A program made the position numbers and the translations under genes. Below the pieces are notes generated by a model that ran no database searches, was not told the origin of the DNA, and worked only from the letters and a program-made list of their open reading frames with translations. From Chondrocystis sp. NIES-4102 (GTDB lineage Bacteria > Cyanobacteriota > Cyanobacteriia > Cyanobacteriales > Xenococcaceae), in NCBI GenBank assembly GCA_002368355.1, contig AP018281.1, forward strand, positions 682,001 to 746,000: 64,000 nucleotides of DNA, read 5' to 3'. Within the stretch, counting starts at the first letter, position 1. Each line of letters begins with the position of its first letter. This document shows, piece by piece, positions 58,901 through 64,000 of the stretch.

Positions 58901-61528
58901 TATTGCCCAACTAGGTAAGGGTACACGTAACTTTTTAATATCTATCCATTGTGCTTTGGCTACATCAAACTCAAAGTATTCTACTGCTGCCAGTTTATCG
59001 GGAATATCGCCAAAAAACGACGGATCAAGCTGTATTTGCCCCCTAGCATCCAAACCGTCCCCTGTAGCTTGTAAAACATCCAAACGTTGACCATCCCAAG
59101 CAATAGCTGCCCCTAAAGGTTGTTCGAGTAGGTCAATTCCTTGACTAAAAGTTAAATTCCCTGTGGCTGCAACGGCGGTGGGGCTGAGGTTATCTACCTT
59201 ACCTGTAACGCTTAGTTGTCCTCCCAATTGCCCATTTAGCTGTATTTCATCGGAATTAGGATCGCTAAAAAGACTTAAATCAACTGCTTGAGGAATTACT
59301 AAGGATCGAAAACTTCCACTGGCGATCGCTATATTTTGGGCAGTAAATACCCCTTCTGGTAGAGTGAGGCTACCATTTCCCGAGGCTGTAATTGTTTGAG
59401 GGGTGATATTATCCGTCGTCCCAGCTAGTTTTAACTTACCGTTTACCAAACCTGCAAACTGATCTGGGGTAGTTGCGCTTAATTCTTTCAGTTTTAGATT
59501 TATTCCTTGAGTGTTAGCCGTCCAATTTTGATCAACAATTTTGAGATCCGTTACCTTAACCGTACCTTGGGCTAAAATTAAATCACCAAAACCATTAATT
59601 AAAGTCTGAGGTTGGGCAGTGTCAGGAATATTACCTGTAAGATAAAATGTGCCACTGAGATTATCGTTAAATTCCCTTGGTAAATCTGTAAATAAACGAC
59701 GTAATTTTAAATCTTGAGTTTTAGTATCCGCTTTCCAGTTACCATTAGCTACTGTAATTTGGGGTAAAGCAATTTGTCCCCCCACAGTTTTTAATTCTCC
59801 TCTACCCTGGACTTTTAATAGATTTAAATCTGCAACATTGCTTGTCCCCGAAACATCAAACACCCCATCAAGCAAACCCTTAGCAATAGTCGGCGCGCTA
59901 CCCTTACCAAAGGGTAAACTACCAAATTCCACCCCCGAAGTAGTTAACTGCGATCGCCATACCCCCTTAGCATAATTTAAATCCTTAACCTTAACTATCC
60001 CATTACCCAAACTAAAAGTACTTTCTCCCCCACGCAAACGTAGAGTGGCTATATCTCCTGCTTGGGCATATAGTTTAGTTTGACCCGATATACGACCTAT
60101 ATCTACAGGTAGTTGATTATTATAACTACGAGCGATCGCTTTACCTGAAACGTTATCGGCTGAAAGATTAAAAGCCAGTTCTTGTGTACTATCTAATTGT
60201 AATTTGCCATTGCCAAAAAACTTACCACCTGTTTGAGGGATGGCGGTAAACTGTCTCACAGCGAGAGTTGAGTCGATTAATTCTAAATCAGCCTCAAGAC
60301 TACTAAAATCAAGCTTATCAATTTTACTGGGGGTAGTACTAGCTATAGCAAACTTAATAACTGGTTGTGCTAATGTGCCTCTGACTGCAACATCCCCTTT
60401 AATATTAAGGGCGATCGCAACAGGACTTTCTAATTCTAAAGCTTTTATTACTTTACTTGCTGCTATGGGTTTTACTTTGGCATTAATTTGATAGTCTCCC
60501 TCTCCCGCCAAATCTAAAGATCCTAAAACCACCCCTGATACTTCCCCGAAATTGGTGGTTATGGCTTCTAATTCCACTTGCGACTTATTAAAATTTATTT
60601 GACCATCACTACCACTAAAAGGTTTGACTAAGTTGGGAATTTCCATACTCACATCATCGAGAGTCAAGCTACCATTTAATTCTGGAATGGGTGCATCCGT
60701 TAGCTTAACGTCAATTTTACCGTTAAGATCTCCCTGACTTAGTTTAATCGGCAAAACAATCAAATTACTAATCTCTTTAGCATTCAACTCTTTAGCTTTT
60801 ACAGTTAAATCGATCACTGATGTTTGATTATTACCTTCACCCTTAACAGTAAATTTTCCACCCTTAGTTAATTCGGCTAGTGCTTCAAAAGTAGTAATTT
60901 TCCCCAAAGGACGAATAACAACATTATCTATATCCGCAGCCACAGGAGGATTTAAAGCGGATGTTTCAGAATTATAAGCAACTAAATTAAGTTTTCCCCC
61001 CCGAAATTGAATAGAAGTAACTTCAACTTTAATACCCCCTTTGGGATCTTCCCCTGTGCCAAATTTAGTAGGAGTCCAAAGTTTCGACTCATCTTGTTCT
61101 ATATAAATATTAGGTTCAACAATAATAATGTCTAACTTTAATTGCCTTGTCCGCAAAAAATACAGTGGTGCTAAACTAACTTTAACTGTGGGGGCTGCTA
61201 AATAATCAGGGTTATCTGGAGTCGCTGGTAGTGAACTTTCCCCAAAACTTGCACCTGTAGGGGTAATAGTTTTAAGTTCTCCTAATTTTAAAGGACGATG
61301 AAGATAGTTACTTGCTTCCTTTTCAATTAGAGGTACTAATTTACGCTGTAAAAAATACCAACCATAAACTAAACTGCTACCTGTACCAGCCAAAAGTAGA
61401 ATAGTGATGGTGAGAGTTAGTTTGCGCCACCAATTATGAGTAGCAATCTTATTTTTTTTCGACTCACTTTCTATGTGACTGTCGGTATTGATTGCTTTAT
61501 CTGAATTACGATCAGCATTGTGATTCAT
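55934..61528 (-). CDS. tamB: TamB-like (DUF490) translocation and assembly protein, TIC236 homologue
   Basis: 1864 residues. A signal anchor at about 33-58 (LTLTITILLLAGTGSSLVYGW) is followed by an AsmA-like start, then a very long series of beta-strand repeats (many SGT-x-(D/N) / V-x-G-x-L patterns). These should make a hydrophobic tube spanning the periplasm. The C-terminal 400 residues form the TamB domain (IIALLGGGFVETL; GSLNAEFNNTFPIGELRLFPT), ending in a beta-barrel-like strand with terminal F, which would dock an Omp85 protein. The family moves lipids or proteins toward the outer membrane, and the plastid relative is TIC236. No Omp85 gene is adjacent. Confidence 0.9.
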   Translation of the reverse strand: MNHNADRNSDKAINTDSHIESESKKNKIATHNWWRKLTLTITILLLAGTGSSLVYGWYFLQRKLVPLIEKEASNYLHRPLKLGELKTITPTGASFGESSLPATPDNPDYLAAPTVKVSLAPLYFLRTRQLKLDIIIVEPNIYIEQDESKLWTPTKFGTGEDPKGGIKVEVTSIQFRGGKLNLVAYNSETSALNPPVAADIDNVVIRPLGKITTFEALAELTKGGKFTVKGEGNNQTSVIDLTVKAKELNAKEISNLIVLPIKLSQGDLNGKIDVKLTDAPIPELNGSLTLDDVSMEIPNLVKPFSGSDGQINFNKSQVELEAITTNFGEVSGVVLGSLDLAGEGDYQINAKVKPIAASKVIKALELESPVAIALNIKGDVAVRGTLAQPVIKFAIASTTPSKIDKLDFSSLEADLELIDSTLAVRQFTAIPQTGGKFFGNGKLQLDSTQELAFNLSADNVSGKAIARSYNNQLPVDIGRISGQTKLYAQAGDIATLRLRGGESTFSLGNGIVKVKDLNYAKGVWRSQLTTSGVEFGSLPFGKGSAPTIAKGLLDGVFDVSGTSNVADLNLLKVQGRGELKTVGGQIALPQITVANGNWKADTKTQDLKLRRLFTDLPREFNDNLSGTFYLTGNIPDTAQPQTLINGFGDLILAQGTVKVTDLKIVDQNWTANTQGINLKLKELSATTPDQFAGLVNGKLKLAGTTDNITPQTITASGNGSLTLPEGVFTAQNIAIASGSFRSLVIPQAVDLSLFSDPNSDEIQLNGQLGGQLSVTGKVDNLSPTAVAATGNLTFSQGIDLLEQPLGAAIAWDGQRLDVLQATGDGLDARGQIQLDPSFFGDIPDKLAAVEYFEFDVAKAQWIDIKKLRVPLPSWAINLDYSGRSDFSGKISGIPSAITINGNLTVRDFKVEDTNFAPLLAGNVDISPQTGVKLQIQETPEISQDSASNNLNTLDRIELVLDSNFSPKKVAIAQDYTVIEATGEQEILAFSIQDVPINLLKTVALKNQDFKLPENIALQPMSGKISGDFTFNLNTLATSGENVIIDAPAIASIRGDRLVGDFQYADGYFAMQNVEFKQRNSIYKLTGSVAQKPDDLAVDGQISIQGGQIQDILIALQIFELTDFSKILSDRLYAKAADLYQPPKSPPEDPLFEVGLKDSPILDQLQLLSAIQADLKAIQKRRQDALIPDIKKLTGTFDGKVNVSGSLDTGLNSEFEFLGDKWQWGNLTSKKIIAKGNLKDGILTLLPISLQLEPPATPNAKEKNKTTPTLLFTGIFGGETQSGQLRLLEVPIKLIEQIFSLPPELGLDGLLNASATIAGTQDDPQARGEISIDNASLNQTSIQSTKGSFNYNNARLDFSASSVVAQDAEPLTVTGNLPYQLPFSKTKPTSDRLQLQLNVKNKGLALLDIFSRGELKWIDGQGEIMLDISGILDPDQILPRQLVAQGIATIENATVAAKNLPKNLITNINSQIFFDLDNVRVNSFQGNFGGGTILAAGTVPLRGDNAPNPLTIDFDQIKIELPKLYDGGVQGRLQVLGKATEPILTGNVTLYDGTIFLASSTEDPEVTAANNNNRKIPTAIKQQNNQGLQAITQYKNFKLQLGKDIQISQPPIFTFVATGDLNVNGTFLEPSPEGTITLQRGQVNLFTTQLNLSRDYRNTARFSSNNVLDPFLDVLLIGSALETKDRTIPSEALPSEIPASSLGTLETVRISAKVKGHASQITNKIELTSSPPRSQAEIIALLGGGFVETLANSNGTLGLATLAGSALFGSLNAEFNNTFPIGELRLFPTQIIDEKRDGDRNDGIAGEIAFDLIDNFSFSILKILNTDIPAQFGFRYRLNNNFVLRGSSNFERDGSRTLIEFESRF

Positions 61529-61865
61529 CTTAATGATTGATATCTCTGGCTGGGGATGCCAATTACAAAAGCTATAATCCTTACCAATATGACTAGGTTT
61601 AATTGGCTCTAAATTCTATAAATTGGACAGATAAAGTTTACCAATTATTAGCACAATGTTAATTTTTTTAAATAAAACCAAGTATAGCTAATCTTTAGTG
61701 CTATCGCTATCAACAATTTCTAAGTTCAAGTAGTTGTTTATAGTAGGACATGACGGCGCAAAATGGATTATGGATATTTAATTTAATATGAAAAACTCAA
61801 GCTTGAAATATTCTTAATCCTTTAGGAACAAGAACTAACAAGTGTTGTGTCTTAAAATAAAGCTA
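61529..61865. other. Divergent promoter region of tamB and the DUF167 gene
   Basis: 337 bases of AT-rich sequence with no gene, repeat or clear hairpin. A GTG upstream of the DUF167 start (61842) keeps the frame open for eight more codons. Confidence 0.5.
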
Positions 61866-62087
61866 ATGATCAAACTACACCTTAAAGTTAAACCAAATTC
61901 TAGTCAACAAAAAATCGAAGAATTAGCAGATGGTAGCTTAATTGTTTTTCTAAAATCTTCCCCAGTTAAAAATAAAGCAAATCAAGAGTTGATTAAAATT
62001 TTGGCAAAAAAATATCAAGTCTCTCAGGCTCAGGTTAACATTAAAGCTGGTTTGAGTAGTAGAAATAAATTAATTGAGATTAATTAA
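61866..62087 (+). CDS. DUF167 (YggU-like) protein
   Basis: 73 residues from the ATG at 61866, a better fit than GTG 61842, because the family starts with a strand such as [16 protein letters not shown]. It also shows [22 protein letters not shown] and [16 protein letters not shown]-like segments. This is the small alpha-beta DUF167 fold, found in most bacteria and eukaryotes, with unknown function. It ends one base before the convergent tmk stop. Confidence 0.85.
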   Translation: MIKLHLKVKPNSSQQKIEELADGSLIVFLKSSPVKNKANQELIKILAKKYQVSQAQVNIKAGLSSRNKLIEIN

Positions 62088-62088
62088 C

Positions 62089-62706
62089 TCAAAGTTGGGA
62101 AATATATTCAACTATCTGTTGATGAATTTGCTCTTGGCTTTGTGTACCATCAACATGGATATATTTACCTTGATATTGAGTAAATATTTTTTGATATTGT
62201 TCCCGCACTTTAGTTAATTTTGTCTGAGTTTCGTAAATTTCTTGGGAGGAGCGTTTTTGTAACCTGGTTAAAGCTACTTCTACAGGAATATCTATATAAA
62301 TAGTTATATCTGGATTAGGAAAGCGCGCATTTAATTGTTGAATAAATCTTAGTTTCTCTTCACTCTCACAGTTATAAGCCAGGGAAGAAAAATAATACCT
62401 CGTACTTATAACATGGTAATCCTTTTCAATTAATTTAAATACTCCATCAAAATCATTGTATAAATGATCATGGCGATCGCTGGCAAATAAATAAGCCATT
62501 TGTTCATCAAATAAGTCTTTATCCTTACTAAAAAGAATTCTCCTTTTTAAAGCTTGACGAATTAAATTACCAATGACACCATTAGAAGGCTCAGAACTAA
62601 TTATGGCTTTGTCTCCTGTAGCAATTAGGTATTCTTTTAGTAATTCCGCTTGGGTAGATTTACCACTACTATCTATTCCTTCAAAGACAATAAAAAGTTT
62701 TGACAT
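62089..62706 (-). CDS. tmk: Thymidylate kinase
   Basis: Phosphorylates dTMP to dTDP. The P-loop is FEGIDSSGKSTQAELL. The DR-x motif lies in LFASDRHDH (residues near 95), and the substrate-binding RYYFSSLAY follows. The lid region has LQKRSSQEIYETQTKL. The length of 205 is typical of bacterial Tmk. It is a single gene convergent with the DUF167 gene and upstream of a repeat tract. Confidence 0.94.
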   Translation of the reverse strand: MSKLFIVFEGIDSSGKSTQAELLKEYLIATGDKAIISSEPSNGVIGNLIRQALKRRILFSKDKDLFDEQMAYLFASDRHDHLYNDFDGVFKLIEKDYHVISTRYYFSSLAYNCESEEKLRFIQQLNARFPNPDITIYIDIPVEVALTRLQKRSSQEIYETQTKLTKVREQYQKIFTQYQGKYIHVDGTQSQEQIHQQIVEYISQL

Positions 62707-62734
62707 TGATCAATTGGGTTTTATATTTGAGCTT

Positions 62735-62855
62735 CTTAGCTTTTAGCCTTCAAATAATATCACCCTCCTGTCTCCTGTCTTCTTGATGCAGTCCAATACG
62801 GGGGAAACCCCCTTTTCTGCGTGCTGCATCGCTCCTGTCTCCTGTCTCCTGACTT
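62735..62855. repeat. TCCTGTC heptamer arrays with nested palindrome insert, copy III
   Basis: CTCCTGTCTCCTGTC, then an insert bounded by GATGCAG (62785) and CTGCATC (ending 62830) with GGGGGAAACCCCC inside, then TCCTGTCTCCTGTCTCCTGAC. A trace of AGCTTTTAGC lies at the tmk side (62736-62745), the reverse of the AGCTAAA modules. Confidence 0.7.
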
Positions 62856-62871
62856 AATAAACACAACTCAC

Positions 62872-64000
62872 TTATTTGCGCCAAGCAAACCAAGTTTGTA
62901 GACGTTTTAATAAATTGGGGTGGCGTTGTAACTTTTGTTGATAAAAATCATTACTAACGTGATGTAAGATTTCTGTCATGGTGGGGTAAATAGTAGGAAT
63001 GGAAACAGAGGTTAAGCCTCGCATGGGGTTAGAATCTAATTTTATTTGATGTTGCATCATTAAGGAAATAACTGTAATTAAATCCGCAGCGCGATCGCCT
63101 ATTAAACTACACCCAATTATTGTGCCATCTTCTAAAACAATTAACTTACATAAACCTGTGGTTTGATCTGATATTTGAGCTTGAGCAACTTGATTATAAT
63201 ATTGCTTGAGGATATAAATTTCACCATATTTTTGTCTGGCTTGTCTTTCGTTTAAACCGACTCTTGCTAAGTTTGGTTGGGTTAAAATTGCCCAAGGTTG
63301 AGGGTAATAATTAGTTTTATACCAAGGGAAAAATAAAGTATTTTTAAGTATTAAACCAACTTCATATTGAGCAATGCTAGGTAAACAATAACCCCCAATT
63401 AGATCACCACAAGCATATATATTAGGGTTAGTAGTTTGCAATTTTTGATTAACATAAACCCGTTGCTGATTGTATTTAACCTCAACACCAGCCAAATTTA
63501 AACCTTCAATATTCGGTTGTCGATAATCAGCGATTATAATCTCATCGGCGGATAAAGCGCGATCGCTTGCTTGTAACCATTTTTGGTTATTAATTATTTT
63601 TATTTGACTAACTTCTGAATTAGTAACAATATTTATCCCCTCTGCTTCCAATTGGGCTTGAATGAGGGTAGCAATTTCTAAATCTTCTTGGGGTAATATT
63701 CTAGAATGTTTAACAACTAGGGTTATTTTCTTACCAAATCTGGTTAATGTTTGGGCAAATTCTAAAGCAATTGGGTCACTACCAACGACAATAATATTAT
63801 CAGGTAACTGGGTTAATTTATTATTATCCCAATCTTTAAGAGTTAAATAACTATTAGATAGATCTTCAGATAAAAATTGTGGATTAAAAACAGAGCCAGT
63901 AGCCAATAAAAAATTACGCGATCGCAACTTTCTTTTATTAACCTGTAACCCTAATTTCGGTAATCTATAAAACTCTCCCATCCCCACAATTACATCCACC
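62872..64000 (-). CDS. Flavoprotein disulfide reductase family protein (mercuric reductase / LPD-like), N terminus beyond window
   Basis: C-terminal 375 residues of a pyridine nucleotide-disulfide oxidoreductase. The FAD strand LLATGS and the NAD-binding fold (NIIVVGSDPIALEFAQTLTRFG), where the usual G-x-G-x-x-G is VGSDPIA, are visible. The second FAD motif is NIYACGDLIGG, and a dimerisation domain carries the histidine-containing end (PTMTEILHHVSND). The first 95 or so residues, including the redox cysteine pair, lie past base 64000, so activity cannot be judged. It resembles the cyanobacterial mercuric-reductase-like proteins more than lipoamide dehydrogenase. The VGSDPIALE variant deserves checking. 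Confidence 0.8.
   Translation of the reverse strand, partial: VDVIVGMGEFYRLPKLGLQVNKRKLRSRNFLLATGSVFNPQFLSEDLSNSYLTLKDWDNNKLTQLPDNIIVVGSDPIALEFAQTLTRFGKKITLVVKHSRILPQEDLEIATLIQAQLEAEGINIVTNSEVSQIKIINNQKWLQASDRALSADEIIIADYRQPNIEGLNLAGVEVKYNQQRVYVNQKLQTTNPNIYACGDLIGGYCLPSIAQYEVGLILKNTLFFPWYKTNYYPQPWAILTQPNLARVGLNERQARQKYGEIYILKQYYNQVAQAQISDQTTGLCKLIVLEDGTIIGCSLIGDRAADLITVISLMMQHQIKLDSNPMRGLTSVSIPTIYPTMTEILHHVSNDFYQQKLQRHPNLLKRLQTWFAWRK

Overview
The window is a stretch of cyanobacterial chromosome. The evidence is a dark-operative protochlorophyllide reductase cluster (chlL and chlN with a DUF5331 gene between them), the carboxysome shell gene ccmO, an acyl-lipid desaturase of the DesA type, a fused cobA-hemD gene, a TamB/TIC236-like giant, and GCGATCGC (HIP1) octamers scattered through genes on both strands. 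Base composition is AT-rich. The species cannot be fixed from the sequence. A large-genome, NRPS-bearing unicellular, baeocystous or filamentous cyanobacterium fits. No tRNA, rRNA, CRISPR array or intact insertion sequence was seen.

Layout. 1-10 kb: end of pdhA, a CPBP-type membrane protease, a repeat-built protein, an ABC1 kinase, an orphan MacB-type ATPase, desA, tsaB and leuA. 10-15 kb: a NYN/LabA-like gene, a 1.8-kb gene-poor stretch with decayed pieces and dispersed repeats, a secreted GH9-CBM3c-type cellulase and two small genes. 15-25 kb: coaX, a PAS-only protein, ccmO, cobA-hemD, a DUF72 gene, two tandem sRNA-like units, a phosphoribosyltransferase, a GPH transporter and pyrF. 26-38 kb: ppk1, a pentapeptide protein, a ferritin-like protein, a PD-(D/E)XK nuclease, nnr, gltX and smc. 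38-41 kb: a two-domain ABM protein and a coupled GNAT-S4-VOC group.

40.6-52.5 kb is the accessory part. It holds a heme-oxygenase-like protein, a 48-residue acidic peptide gene with its own RBS and terminator, a GIY-YIG pseudogene broken by one stop and one frameshift, decayed coding scraps, and a 3068-residue NRPS read as AL-T-C-A-T-C-A-T-TE. The NRPS is bracketed by two direct copies of a ~95-bp sequence that contains the last codons of the GIY-YIG gene plus a terminator-like hairpin. This suggests the NRPS block arrived by insertion or segmental duplication. Within the NRPS, a 363-bp segment spanning the end of each C domain and the start of each A domain is about 98.6% identical between the two modules, which points to module duplication or gene conversion.

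52.6-64 kb returns to core genes: chlN, DUF5331, chlL, tamB, DUF167, tmk and a truncated flavoprotein disulfide reductase.

A second theme is a family of mosaic intergenic repeats, in eight places. They are built from heptamer arrays (GTCAGGA-type and AGCTAAA-type), GTAGGTAG arrays, the block TAATCCCACAAGGGGACAAT, and a palindrome-bounded insert (GATGCAG...CTGCATC) nested inside the heptamer arrays. The best candidates for something undescribed are the heme-oxygenase-like gene with its peptide gene next to the NRPS, the repeat-bracketed NRPS itself, the tandem sRNA units at 21.7-22.1 kb, and the nested palindrome elements.
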